DNA of 64,000 nucleotides. It comes from Mesostigma viride (taxonomy: Eukaryota > Streptophyta > Mesostigmatophyceae > Mesostigmatales > Mesostigmataceae). Shown piece after piece: positions 1 to 11,887 of this stretch. The notes under the pieces were generated by a model. It ran no database searches. It saw only the letters and a program-made list of their open reading frames with translations, and had not been told where the DNA came from. The stretch spans positions 1,785,086-1,849,085 of the forward strand of contig RPFO01000645.1 in assembly GCA_009746045.1 (NCBI GenBank). The letters are read 5' to 3'. The translations under genes were made by a program, and so were the position numbers. Position 1 is the first letter of the stretch. The number at the start of each line of letters is the position of its first letter.

Positions 1-2568
1 GGGGGGTGACGAGAAACAGCTTGTGGCCGAGTTCGTCGAGAGGGTGACTATGCATCCGGGCCAGGGAAAGCAGGGCGCAGCGCGTAAACAAGCTCCGGGC
101 GCGGTGAGGGACGTCCGGGAGCGTCATGCAAGGGTTGCGCGCACAGGCGGCAAAAGGGAGCGTGGCCAGGAATGCCCAGCCTGCCGAGAGGTCCCCCGGA
201 TCGCTCGTACCCTGCGATGCCGGTGGAGGGGCAGGGGCCGACCGAGGGGCCGCCCCGGACCGGGAGGCCGGTGCGGCCGCCGGGCCGCCGGGCAGGCCGT
301 TCTGGGGGGTTTGGCGGCGGCACTGCCGCTCATGCTGGTACCGCCCGTGGATCGAAAAAATCCGCTGGCAATGGGCTGCCGGGCAGCGGTAGCAGTCCAT
401 GGCGCGCATGGCGGCCTCCGTGATGTGGGGGTGGGAAGCCCGAATGTGCACCAGCAACGAATTCCGGTTGGGCAGGCGCGCGCCACACGGGTCACCAAGG
501 GGACCATCGACTTGGCAATAATGGAAGCCATCTGAGGGGGTGCGCCCACCCGGTTGGGCCGGCCCGGGTCGAGAGGGGGAGGGGTCGGGAGCACCCTCAG
601 CCAGAGGAACTACAGCTGCAGCGGAACCCAGGGCGGGGCCGGCCGCCGGGCGGTCAGCAGGGCTCGTGGCAGCCGAGGACAAGACCGGCGCGGGGACGGC
701 CCCCACGGCCGGGAGGGGGGCGCTGGAGGAGGCAGCCAAGCCGGCGCGCGACCCACGACCACGCACAGGGGAGGCAGGTGTCGGGGCAGGCGCGTGGGAC
801 TGGCGGCGCACGGACACGGGCGAGGGCCCCAGCGGGAGAACGCCAGGAGGCAAGGGGGAAAGGACCGCGGCCCGGCAAAGGGGGCAGGTGGCGGAGGTCG
901 TGTGCAAGCTCGTGGCGATGCAAGCTTGATGGAAGACGTGGCCGCAAGCAGGGAGGCGGCAGAGACCGTCACCAGGGCGAGGCAGGTCCAAGCAGATGGG
1001 GCAGGAGGGGCCGCTGGCAGTGACATCCACCAAGTGGGCCGGCCCGTAGTGGGCGGGCGCCGCGTCCCACCCCAGCTCCCAGCTCGGCAGTCGGGCGATC
1101 TCATCGGCGGAGAGAAGACGGCGGCGCGGACCAGCAGGGTGCCAGACATGGGGGATGCCCGCAAGCTCGAGCACATCGTGCAAGATGGCGGGCACGGCCG
1201 CACCCGCGCTCAGCTCAAGAACACGCCCCCCCCCGCATCGTACAGAACCAGGTCGCCGGCGTGCACGGTGACAGGAGCCCCGAAGTCAACGCGCAGGCGG
1301 GCGGCTTGCGCTGGGGTGACCGCCGTAGTCAAGCGCCCGTGGGCCTGCGCAACAAGGCCGGCCGAGCCGGGCCCGGCAGAGGCAAGAAACGTGTGCAGCT
1401 GAGGGCGATCGAGCAAGGCGTGGTCGGTGGCCCCCCCAGCGAGATATGTCGCACGGGCGGCCTGCTGGGCCTGCACGGCAAGCCCTGTAGCAAAGAGCAC
1501 CACCGCCTGCGCCACTTGAGCGTCCAGATTCAGGAGCCATTCTTGGCGCACCGCGGGCAGGTGCCAAGGCAGGCGGCCGCCGGCATGGTAGTCCTCGAGG
1601 ACAAACCCCCAAAGCGTGGAGGCAAGGACAGGGGGGGAGGCTGCCTGCAGCATGTGCCGGACACGAACCACAAGGGCACTAAATTCAGGGGGCCGTGGGA
1701 GCGTAGGAAACGCCGCGTGCAAGCCGACAGCGTCCAACAGCAAGGGGCAATACAGCCAAGAGAACGTGGCGTGCCGGAGCGCGCTGACGCCCGCAATGTT
1801 GGTGGGGGGCCAAACGGAGAAGTCGTGGGACCCAAGCGCGGCCGACCAGGGGCCCACCACAGGAGTCGCCGCAGGGTGTCCCACAGCCTCAGGGAGGAGA
1901 GCCGCCAGGGACCCCTCAAGCACAGGAGGACGCAGGTCAGTGGCCACCGCCGTGCTGGCCGGAGGTGGATCCCCAGAGCTAGGCGGGGCAGGGCCAGGGG
2001 ACCCCGCGGAGGGGCCGGACGTGACGGCGCGGGGAGAGCGGGAGCACGGTGTGGAACCCTCCACGAGGGCCGCAAGGCCCAGGAGAGGGTCCAGCGAGGG
2101 GCTGCGGGAGGGGGCGCGGGCCGAATGGGATCCCGGGGTCGACACGGCCGCGCGTCGGGAGCCTAGGGACGGCCGAGGCGGGGCCACGCAATGAGGGCAC
2201 GCCCAAGGACCCGGGGGAGGCAGCCGGAAGAGGGGCGGGACCAAGCAGCGCGTGTGCCAGCCGCATTGGCACGAATCACACACAAGGAGACGGGGGGCAT
2301 CCTCACCACTGTGGCAGACCTCGCACACAAGCGAGAGTGGCACAGGGGCGCCACGACCGCCGTCGTCCAGGTCGCCCATCTCCTGCAGGTGCGCCGCGAT
2401 GCGTAAGGACCGACGCGGCGCAGGTGCGCCGCTAGGCAGCGCATCCCGCGCCCGGGAGGTGCGTCGTCGTGAAGGAGGCATGGGGAAGGTGCGTAAAACA
2501 ACGGAACCGGAAGCGCGGGGGGAAGAGCGAGATGCGGACGCGGGGGGTTTGGGGGGCGTGCCCCCCAA
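1..2568 (-). pseudogene. LINE ORF2 N-terminal region: PHD + RING + C2H2 fingers, one frameshift, partial
   Basis: The first 452 codons (2568 to 1210) hold a C4HC3 PHD finger at residues 82-127 (C82, C85, C97, C100, H105, C108, C124, C127). That frame stops at 1210, but the reading continues in another frame after a run of nine C at 1226-1234. In the new frame a RING-H2-like finger lies at about 1005-870 (CPIC ... PACGHVFHQAC ... CPLC), and two C2H2/C2HC fingers at about 520-300. A segment before the window edge resembles the helical region that precedes LINE reverse transcriptases. Zinc fingers N-terminal to the polymerase are known from R2-type LINEs, where they bind target DNA; PHD plus RING is unusual. 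The frame is open to base 1. Start choice is uncertain; a second Met lies at residue 30. Confidence 0.7.
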
Positions 2569-2585
2569 GCGGGGGGTTTGGGGGG
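2542..2585. repeat. G-run / hairpin motif at the ORF2 start
   Basis: Four runs of six G (2542-2547, 2551-2556, 2571-2576, 2580-2585) flank a run of six C (2561-2566). The plus strand could form a G-quadruplex, and the G and C runs can pair as hairpins. The motif overlaps the first codons of LINE ORF2 on the opposite strand. Confidence 0.6.
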
Positions 2586-3087
2586 CGGCAGCCCCCCAAC
2601 GCGGGGCGGCCGCGGTGCCGCACCTCGGCGCAGGTTTTTTCAGCTGTGCATGAAGAAAAAAACGTGTCTCAATCCAGGAACCCCCGTCGGTTCATCATGT
2701 CAGCCTAGAAAACTGGAGCGGCCCATATACATCCTAGGCTACTTCCTGCAAGGGTGGGAATGTAAGCGACCCTTGCTCTAGGTGCACCAGGGCACCTGCA
2801 CCCTCATAATCTTCACACTATGCCCAGCTAAGGGGGAGTATGTTATGTGGGGGAAGATCATCATGGCTATACAAGAGCTAGGGCATGGCTTCTCGACAGA
2901 GAGCATCTCTCTGCATGGCATAGCATGGCTAAATTCTTAATGCAACATCCATGGGGGTCCCATTATTATAGGCATGGCTTGGCTAAGTTCTGAAGGCAAC
3001 ATCCATGGGGGCCATTGTGGGCGCACATGCGCGTGGGCCACATGCTAGGCTAAGCCTTACTAATCTACACTAATGGTATATTTATTC
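2586..3087. other. Spacer between LINE ORF1 and ORF2
   Basis: No coding region was recognised outside the ORF2 start. The half nearer ORF1 contains a partly duplicated segment of about 40 bp (around 2925-2960 and 2980-3015) sharing the core AACATCCATGGGGG. No splice or promoter signal could be supported. Confidence 0.4.
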
Positions 3088-4458
3088 CTAGTCTGAGGTG
3101 GCAGGAGGGGGCTGCCAGGGCTTGTGGTCAACGTGGATGACCGCCCCCCTCCAGTATACCGGCTTCCCCCTTGCGCTCTGCCGGAGCTGAAGGTAGGTCG
3201 GCCATAACTCGCGTCGCCGCTGTTGCTGGGCCAGGGTCAAGTCGTCGTCCAGCGTGAAGCGAGTCTCCGAGAGCTTCTTGCGGCATTTAAGGAACGCCAG
3301 CTTGTCCGCCATGTACTTAAAGGTGAGGAGCACGGGTGCCGGGCCAGCCTTCGATCCCCGCGCGCGGGGGAGGCGGACAGCCGACATGTCCAGCTCACCA
3401 GTGAGTAACATGGGGGCAAGAATGGCGCGCTTAAATGCCTCAAGAAGGCTCGTGGAGGTCTCACCTGCCGGCTGGTCGAAGTGCTTGACGATGACATTGT
3501 GGCTGCGCCGGGCGATGTCGGCTTCCTCGATCGCGAAGGTCGAGGGCTTGTTGCTTGAGTTGTGCCGAGATGGTGGAGGTGGTGGCTGGAGGTGGTATAT
3601 GATGCTTAAGCAAGTCCGCCCAGGTGCATGGAGGGAACATATTCACTGGCCGGGCCAGCAGGTGCCGGCTGGGCAGCGATTTCCTGCACCGCTTGGGCGG
3701 TGAGGCCGGCGGTGTCATGCATGCAAGCTCTCGAGGGCGGTGGCGGTGGCTTGAAGGCGTTGGTCGAGGTCGATGAGCTGGGCTTTGATGTCGGCAGTGA
3801 AGGCGGAAACGGCGGTGGAGGTGGAGGCGGCGGCGGTGGAAATGTGAGGAAGTTCAGCAGTCAGCGTGCCGCGGATTGCTGAAATGTCGGCAGCAAGGGG
3901 GGTCACGTGCTGCTGGAAGGCTTCCGTCAGGATGGAACGGAGGGTGGGGGCGGAGATGGATGGAGCCCAGATCTCGCCGTCAGAGCGCTGGAGAAGGGAG
4001 TTGAGGATGGCGTGCTGGAGACGGGGGCGTGGGGAGCCGAAAACCATGCTGACGTTGTGCCAGCGGTTGCCGTCAGCGCAGAGGAGGCGGCTGGTGGCGT
4101 GGAGATGGAGGCACAGGTCGTAAAGCGAGGCGTAGTCCCCATAGAAGATGCAGTGCATAGCACGATCCGGGGACATGTTGGTCCAGTCGTGATCATCGAC
4201 CTGGAAAGGTTGGAGCCGAAAGCGCGGTTCTGAGGGGTGTGAAGACCCTCCTGTTTGGTCGGCAGGGCGGGCGCGTTTAGGGTCAGGCGATGCCGATGGC
4301 GAGGCATTGAGCCCGGGAGGGTTCGAGGCGAGCACCAGTGCGCGACTAGTGTCACCGCTGCCGTCCGGATCTGGCGAGGCTGCAGCCGCAGCTGCCGCAT
4401 TTTCATGGGCGAGCGCATCCGCCAAACTGCGTTGCGTCGACAGGCGTTTGCTCGTCAT
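3088..4458 (-). pseudogene. LINE ORF1 (L1-ORF1-like nucleic-acid-binding protein), interrupted
   Basis: The N-terminal 247 codons (4458 to 3715) are Ala/Ser/Pro-rich, then give a helical, coiled-coil-like tail ending near LQATATALESLHA. After in-frame stops at 3715 and about 3645, the same frame resumes at about 3610 and runs to 3088. It contains a segment typical of L1 ORF1 RRM/C-terminal regions: ARRSHNVIV, then PVLLTFKYMADKLAFLKCRK, then a DDDLT...RRREL...ARGKPVYWRG block. In between, another frame looks more protein-like, so two compensating indels are likely. Such proteins coat LINE RNA. It lies about 520 bp upstream of ORF2 on the same strand, in normal LINE order. Function lost is an inference from the stops. 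Confidence 0.65.
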
Positions 4459-4588
4459 ATATTGCGTTTTAGATTCGGAAAATTATATCAGCATGTGCGT
4501 CTTAGAAAGACCAAGCGATAGTGATATTCACGGCTAAATTCGGTGCTCAAACGTGAATTAAGTTATGAGCTCCGACAGCCATGGCTAC

Positions 4589-4637
4589 CTCGTGGCTCGT
4601 GGCTCGTGGCTCGTGGCTCGTGGCTCGTGGCTCGTGG
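4589..4637. repeat. Heptamer tandem repeat (CTCGTGG)7
   Basis: Seven perfect tandem copies of CTCGTGG. It lies just upstream (minus sense) of the LINE ORF1 and downstream of the older LINE 3' fragment. The remaining bases of 4459-4799 show no gene. Confidence 0.9.
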
Positions 4638-4799
4638 GATACAACGACAAACAACAATAACAAGGGATACCACGACAAAATAACTACAACTAGCCGGCAT
4701 GGGACACTCCACACCGCGGAATGAAGTAAAACAGCCTAATAACCATGCTGCGCCGCATGCAAAGTCAGCCCGCGTGCGGCGGAGCAAGATGTCAGCCAT

Positions 4800-5466
4800 T
4801 AAATTCAATTAAATTCAATTAAATATATAACATGACTCCGTCGGGAGCTTCATGTAGTGCTCACATATTCCTTGCTGGATGGGTGGAGGTGGGCGAAGCC
4901 GCGTAATCGAACTAACCTAACTCTAAGCTATCTAGTCTAGAAAATCCTAACTATATGTACACTACTGAGCAAAAGCGGTGGCGATGTCAGCCATAGCCCG
5001 GGTAAGCGCTACCGAAAGGCGTTGGCGCCAGTATGACGTCCAGGTCCGCGCCGACCAATTAGGGGCCCGCTGGCCTAGCTCCAGGTCCAGGCGGTCCTCC
5101 CGGTTACTAGCCCAGCCGGTAGCACTCCTTACAGAAGCCGGCGGTCAGGGTCCCCATGGCCCCGAACTCCTCCAAGACAAAGGGCACCACCCGGTGGTGC
5201 CCGACGTCGCCATATGCGCCGTGAGCTCAAGTGGCCCGCTCAGCCGGCCCGATCCGCCGTGTAGCCCGCCGCCTGGGATGCATAACCACAAGAGCCAGGG
5301 CGGGGCAAGCCACAGAAACGTCAATGAGCAAGTGCCGGCCACCTCCCTCAAAGTCCAAAACCACGATGTCAGGTCGGTGGTTGGGGGAGTAGAAAGCCGC
5401 GCCGTCCGCATCCTCAGACCGGATGTTTGCGTGGGGGAAAACGGACCGGACCACGGCAAGCACCAC
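4800..5466 (-). pseudogene. 3' end of a second LINE: ORF2 C-terminus, 3' UTR and repeat tail
   Basis: Minus-strand reading from 5466 gives a LINE-type ORF2 C-terminal segment with [20 protein letters not shown], then an in-frame TGA near 5230, then [21 protein letters not shown] shift of frame follows, and the ORF ends with [20 protein letters not shown] and a stop near 4975. The next about 150 bp (GATTTTCTAGACTAGATAG, then AAGCCG..., then CATGTTATAT) resemble the segment after another LINE RT at 16431-16547, so this is a shared LINE 3' UTR. It finishes in a short tandem tail of ATTTAATTGA units (4800-4824), a usual LINE 3' tail. The copy is dead: stop plus frameshift. Confidence 0.65.
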
Positions 5467-5575
5467 CGGACGTCAGGAGGACCCTGGGTGTTGAGGTCAT
5501 CAAAAAGAGCCATCCAATCCGCCGTGTGCAGAACGCAGTGTGCGGTACTATGTATGCATGTAGCATTAATTAATG

Positions 5576-6453
5576 AAACTCGTGCTCCCGTTGGGGAGTC
5601 ACCGATCATTAACCCCGATGGATGGATGGATGGATGGATGGATGGATGGATGGATGGATGGATGGATGGATGGATGGATGGATGGATGGATGGATGGATG
5701 GATGGATGGATGGATGGATGGATGGATGGATGGATGGATGGATGGATGGATGGATGGATGGATGGATGGATGGATGGATGGATGGATGGATGGATGGATG
5801 GATGGATGGATGGATGGATGGATGGATGGATGGATGGATGGATGGATGGATGGATGGATGGATGGATGGATGGATGGATGGATGGATGGATGGATGGATG
5901 GATGGATGGATGGATGGATGGATGGATGGATGGATGGATGGATGGATGGATGGATGGATGGATGGATGGATGGATGGATGGATGGATGGATGGATGGATG
6001 GATGGATGGATGGATGGATGGATGGATGGATGGATGGATGGATGGATGGATGGATGGATGGATGGATGGATGGATGGATGGATGGATGGATGGATGGATG
6101 GATGGATGGATGGATGGATGGATGGATGGATGGATGGATGGATGGATGGATGGATGGATGGATGGATGGGGACACGCAATCCTACCGGTTTAATCTATCT
6201 ACAACATCAAGCCAACTCTATTATATCTAAGCTCTTGACCCTAGGGGTCCCATGTAGCATACTAGCATGCACTAGCTTTTCGCACTGCCACAAGTACGTG
6301 TGCAGCCCACATGCTGCGGAAGCTAGCTCTAGGTCTCCGCATCATGGTGCGGGCAGACCTTCCGGTGGGCAATACAACAATAGGTATATAGGTTGACGCA
6401 TAGCAGATGGAAGCACTTCGGTGCTCCGTGACTCCCCACAGGAGCACGAGTTT
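5576..6453. mobile_element. TIR element (MITE-like) enclosing the GATG microsatellite
   Basis: Left end 5576-5602 starts AAACTCGTGCTCC and includes GGGGAGTCAC. The right end 6428-6453 is its inverted partner (GTGACTCCCC...GGAGCACGAGTTT). Both ends are flanked by TTAATTAA-type sequence, so a TTAA-targeting (piggyBac-like) origin is possible but unproven. A third copy of the same end, with the adjoining GGAGCAC...AGTGCTT, occurs at 61174-61219 next to a long TTAA repeat. There is no coding capacity besides the repeat. Confidence 0.6.
5617..6169. repeat. Perfect (GATG)n microsatellite, 138 units
   Basis: 553 bp of uninterrupted GATG with no variant unit visible. It yields long artificial reading frames (MDGW on plus, HPSI on minus), which are not genes. 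Confidence 0.99.
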
Positions 6454-8944
6454 AATTAACCCATGGGTTATATAATTAATAAATAGCATATGGGTGAGCT
6501 AGGCGGGCTGAAGACGCAGGCTAAGGCGCAAGCTGACATCTGGCCACAAGGAGCACAACAGCTGATCTAAGTTGATATGATGCTGAGCTAATTAATGTCA
6601 TTCCATTGTACATGCTATCATGCGTAAGCTGTCCCATTTCAATTGGCCCCACATAGACAACTTGCTTGAATGCTCTATCCCGGGGGAGCCCGGGGGGCCG
6701 TTCCACGGTTCGTTGTTGACATACAGGTCTCTGGCACCCCGCGAGTGAACCTGGGGCTTCTCGGGGCTGGTCTTGTGGTGGATGTAGTCGGGACACTGGT
6801 CGTGGCCCTGCCCTTGTACGCCAGCGTCACGATGGGCACCTGCCTCCGGAAGAGCCGCAGAAAAAAGTTGTCCATCCTATGGCTGCCTATCTTGGCTCTT
6901 GCTCTAGTGTCTACCTGGTGCTGCGTGTGTGGCATGCACTGGCCAGGACAAGGAGCTGTTACCAGCAACCTTGCCATGCACCTACATGCGCCCAAGCAGC
7001 TAGAGTGCTCCCTTGAACCGACCGATGCAGATGCACAGATGCATAGATGCATAGACGCGGCACGGTGGATGGGGGCTGTCGGATGGGGGAGGAGTTGTCC
7101 GCAACGAGGGGAGACGGGGGTCGGGGTAAGGGTGGCGCTAGCCACCGGCTGTGGCGGGGGAGGCCCAGTGTCACAGCGCACTGGTGGCAGAAGCATGCAG
7201 AGTGGGCAGGTCGGAGGACCGATGGATGAGCAACAGCATACGCTTGAAATCTATGTGTGCTTATGCTTGTGAGTGGCCTGCTACCGTGTGCCGGGTAATC
7301 ACATGGATGGATAGATGGGTGGTGAGGTGGCTGGGTGGATTCGCACTGCCAAAAGCTCCTTACAAGTTGCTTTCCAAATACAACCGCCCATCTCACCTCC
7401 GTATTTTCCATGCTACTGAGCTGCAATGCCGTTTCAAAGCAGAAATCCCTAGTGCACAGATCACCTTGAATCGTGGGACACAGTGACGGTATCACCGAAA
7501 TTGTTCCTGCCATGGGTACCATACCTGCCGTCTCTCGCAAGCTTTGCTGCCACGGCAAAGGAAAACCGGGCGATGACCTGGTCAGCTCGCATTCAAGATT
7601 TCTGGTTCCCGGAATGGATGGCTCTTTGGGGTCTGCCTGGGGCGGGGAAGAGGCTAAAAATTGCGAGACACCCAATCCATGTAGCTGTCAGGCCTCCTGG
7701 ACTCGCACCTGCAAAGCCTTCATAATGATCGTAATTCCCATAGCACTCCTACGCACGTCAGTCCTTATCCAGCCCTTCATGAAGGACGTGTTCGGCTTTC
7801 ACACTCGACGCAAGTGCCTACAGTGCTTGATTTGGTAGTCGAAAAGCTGTATCGAGGAGACTAATGACGTAGAAAACGATCTGCACGAACCGCACAGGGA
7901 AGCGGGAAAAAAAAAAAAAGAAAAAAAAGATCAGCACTGCACAGATACAGCCGAAACGCTGGACGGTATAAAGGCACAATTCACTAAATTTACCTAATAG
8001 TGGCGAATCGGGCCTCGCAGACTGCCCAAACTCTAAAGGTAAATAAAGTAGGACCAACTTGCTATCTAAAGGTCCCACTGGGCGAAAGACGCTTGTGCGG
8101 GTTTCGTTAACTTTCTACATAGGAAACCTTTTGGATCAAAGAAAATAAACCCATTTACACGAGGATTTACATTGAACGAAACATGTGGTGCGGGCTAACC
8201 CTCGGCTAATAGCAAAACCTATTTTCCCGGGAAAACATTTGGTGGTGGCCAACATGCAGTTTGATTTTATTGAGTTCACTTTACTTTTAAGTGGTGCCCC
8301 CAACCGGCCCAACATCTTTCAACTTTCAATTCTTACACCCATGTATTAAACTCTGCACACCCCATGGCCATTGCAGGCAGGTTTGACTTTTAGGGACGAC
8401 GTTTCGGCAATCCGACAGCGCGCGGGGGAATCTTGCTCCACGTGTCACATTATTGGCGGTTTGGAGGGTCTTGGGACCGGATCAACGCGCGCTATCCAAG
8501 GTGGCAGCTTTGTTTAGTCGAATTAGAAGAGGGCGCCCCGAAGCGAGCTTAAAAGAAACATGCGATGCATGCCTGTAGTGTAACCTCGGCTTGCCTGAGG
8601 AACTGTTCCGCGCTCTCGACGCAGCATTACCCTCGCCTTCGGACTTATCTTTCCTCGTTACCGACGACATGACAGGCATACTATGGGCCACCCACCCTCG
8701 AAATACTGCATGGCTTACGGCTTATGCCGGCGCCTGCTATGCTTCCCTCGTTTATAAAGTCGCCCGCTCGCGAGCTCGTTAAGGTATAAGATGATGATTT
8801 TGTCTCGACAATGTCGTCGGCCTCGCCGTATGTACTGGCGACAAGCACGGTATGGCACGCCCTGACAAGGTATTTCCGTTCCATGGCCTTACCAGAGGTA
8901 ATCAATCGCGACGCTATTTTTCCTATGATCATCAAAGTATAAAT
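6454..8944. other. Intergenic region upstream of the GT61 gene
   Basis: No convincing gene. Several frames of 60-240 codons exist on both strands, but none has a recognisable domain. A poly(A)/GA-rich run lies at 7909-7929. The last few hundred bases before 8945 would hold the GT61 promoter; no TATA box or defined motif could be assigned. Confidence 0.4.
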
Positions 8945-9446
8945 ATGAGAGGAGCACGTGCCATCGCGGCAAGATTTTGCTTAGGCTTTTTTGGCCTTTG
9001 CATGGTCGCGGCTTGGATTGCAGGCGTGCCGACGTCAGAGCTGCCTCCTAGTTATGCCGCTATCAGCAGGCGCAAGCTGTTATTGTCGCCCAATAGCACC
9101 CATCTCGCTATCTCATCTCAGTTGCTCACTTCCGCCCTTACGTCCAACCTAACCCACTTATCCCGGGACGCATCCTCCTGCCGGTGGCAGACGCGCGGTG
9201 GCAACGCCCGGTGGCCCCAGGAGGTTCCCCCGACCAGTAAAAGCCATGTCCTTTCGTCCATTGACGCTGCGGCAAGCGAACCAGATATCTGCGTCTTGGA
9301 TATCTCCAGCATGTTTAGAGACTATCCTGTGGTGACCAAGTATGCAGATGCCATCGGATTCGGCGACGGGGTCTGCAAAACTGCAGCGATTCGTCAGAAT
9401 GCGATCGAGTCAGGGGTGCCCCCCGGCGGGGCGGACTTCTTGGGCG
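8945..9446 (+). CDS. GT61 exon 1 (cytoplasmic tail, signal anchor, stem)
   Basis: Encodes the start Met, the hydrophobic anchor (FCLGFFGLCMVAAWIAGV) and a luminal stem with two sequons. The donor is GTATGT at 9447; the exon ends one base into a codon. The open frame continues to 9523 if unspliced, but with no further recognisable content. Confidence 0.65.
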
Positions 9447-11816
9447 GTATGTTCAGCAGATCCAGAGGTAGAGAATGCTTTTTCCTGCCAAAGTCTGCGT
9501 TTAATGGAGGATGTTCGTGCTGAGTCCCACCTGTTGGCGGGAGCTAGGAGAAAAGCTGCTGCTGCATTCTCATCCCACAAATGTAGAGCGACCCTGGCAC
9601 TTGCTTGGACTCATCGGAAAACCTCTCTGTGCATGTCTCTGTAGCGTGTCACTGTAGCACACCCCGGTAGCTTATCACCGTAGCATGACGCTGCAGCAAG
9701 ACACTATAGCATGATACTGTAGCATGTCATGGTGGAACATCCCTGTTGCATCCCACTGCATCATGCCCACTGTATCATCCATGTTTAGTGCACTTGTCGC
9801 GCCCGCACGGCGCCCCCGGCCGTGGCAATGGCCTACAAAGGCGCACAGCCCATGTTTCCCTCACCCGTTTCTTTGTTCCGACGTATGCACGTTCCAAGGC
9901 GGTTGCCTAGTCAGTACCCGCATGGCTGGTAGCCTACCATGCTGATGACATTGTGAGCTGTCCCTCCTTCCGTAGGCTAGAAAGAGGAGCAAGGCCCTCC
10001 GTGCTGGCGGTTTTCCCCGCTTCCTTTGGCACCCCGTCCGCCGCTCTGGGAAAGCTTTCCTTGTCATCACCTCCGCTACAGGTATGCACCAGGGTTGGCA
10101 CCATCATCTACAGGTACTACCCCTCAACACGGGTATCAGTACGATACTTAAACAGCAAAGAGACAACCAGCGCAGAACAATACTTATACATTTTTATACT
10201 ATATAATATAATAATGTAATTGTGGTAGTTCAGTGAGTGGTACTGCATTTAGTGGGGAGACAGGCCGTGTTGGCCCCATACCGGTATCGGCACGGGTTAC
10301 TGAGTAGACCGTTCATGTCAAATAGTGTGTGTAACTATATTTGCAAACTCACACTGATGTTTTTGTAACAGTACATGACATGGACGGGCACTTCCCGGAA
10401 CTTACTTTCCGGTACCCGTGCGGCCAAACTCGGTACCTGCGCCCACCCTAGTCTGCACTGGGCATGCACGCACCAGAGCTGAGATCCCACACAACAGGAT
10501 CTGGGCCGCAGTCGTTGGTGGTTGCGTGGCAGCTTGGGGCCGGCATGCGCCATGGCCTTGCAGCAGCACAGTGTGTAGGCTGGCTGCTGGTATCTGTCAC
10601 ATGTATTTGTGGCAATTGGCGTGCTTATTAATCAACAATTTAAATCGTGGCGATGGACTTGCCCTGGCCATGCACCAGCTGTCATGGGGCAACATGTTCT
10701 ATCGCAGGACGTCGGGTCAGTAGCTCGCGCTCCAGCGATGACGCCAACGTGGCGCCAATATCGTTGTATCACATCAACATGGCGGCAACATGCTCGCAGC
10801 TGGTGTCGCTCGCATGTCGCAACTTGCGACGGCACGCGATCATGCGGCATGCGGTCACGATTCACGTGCCATGACCTGCTTCTTGCGACCTGATGCATTC
10901 GCCCTCCAGGCAAGCATATCCGTTCCTGTCATTGAAAATGGTTGTTCCTTTAACACGCTGCTTCTTCCTTGTGGGTGGTGGCCATCGCTTGCTTCGAGCT
11001 GGACACCGTGCGTTGTGTGCATGCTTGTGTGCGGGGGGCTGGACGTGGGGGTGGAGGTGTCGGGGGCGGGGGGGGGAGGGGGCGGCATGTCCCAGGTCTG
11101 GCCACGGAATGTGAAGATGTTTGTCACGGCACCTGCAGGTGGTGCCAAACCTCGGAGGACAGCCCTTGCAAACGCAAAGCAGACTACGACCACTGCGGCG
11201 GTTGGCAAAGGTGCGGGTGGGCATTATCTGTGCCGGATCGCCGACACCCGAAGCCTTGCTCACCTCCATCCTTGCAGTATGGATATTTTTCTAGTTATGA
11301 TGTGTTTTTTTTCTGGGTAAAGGTCAGTACAGTGAGCTCGTGTGCAGTATACACCTCACCATGAGTCATGCCGTCTGGCAGTACTGCATGGCAGGAGCTT
11401 GCAACTGTTTGTAGTGCTTGCAAGCCATTTTTCACTTGTCTGCAGCAGGTCTGCACTTTCAAGGTTTCCTGGCCTGCTGCCTGATGTTACCTTACACAAA
11501 TTATAGTGGTGTACGATGTGACCTCATGCCAATACATTTTATGTTGCTAATAATGAATTCAAGTGTAAACAATCTTGGCTTCTGGATGGCTTGGGTTCCC
11601 CTCTTCTTGCGCACCGGTCAGAGTAGCGTGTTAGGTGTTACACAATCCTATCTACATGTCATACTGTATGTAAGCATCAAATATGAAAGATTTCCCTACC
11701 TACATCACACGTGACCTGTTTTGATGCTCGCTTAGCATGGCCAACGTGTGCCTGACCGCATGGGTGACCACCGCCAACAACAACAACAACAATAGCGACA
11801 GCAACAGCAACAGCGC

Positions 11817-11887
<71 letters not shown>

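Larger units (their letters stand above)
1..4458 (-). mobile_element. Non-LTR retrotransposon (LINE), 5' part, continues beyond base 1
   Basis: Read on the minus strand, this stretch has LINE order: ORF1 (4458 to 3088), a spacer of about 520 bp, then ORF2 (2568 leftwards past base 1). ORF1 has an L1-ORF1-like RNA-binding segment. ORF2 begins with a PHD finger, a RING finger and C2H2-type fingers; its reverse transcriptase would lie outside the window. Both ORFs are damaged (in-frame stops in ORF1, a one-base shift in ORF2), so the copy is probably dead unless the ORF2 shift is an assembly error in a run of nine C. The 5' end of the element was not located exactly. Clade assignment is not possible without the reverse transcriptase. 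Confidence 0.75.

Noticed and set aside
1261-2166. Plus-strand 301-codon frame and neighbours
   Set aside because: Shadow of the minus-strand LINE ORF2, which contains the complete PHD ligand set.
4978-6396. Long frames encoding MDGW (plus) or HPSI (minus) repeats
   Set aside because: Pure translation of the GATG microsatellite; all frames of such a repeat are open and there is no conserved flanking domain.
6670-7272. 200-codon hydrophobic plus-strand frame
   Set aside because: Contains a hydrophobic stretch but no recognised family; overlapping minus frames are equally long; no supporting signals.
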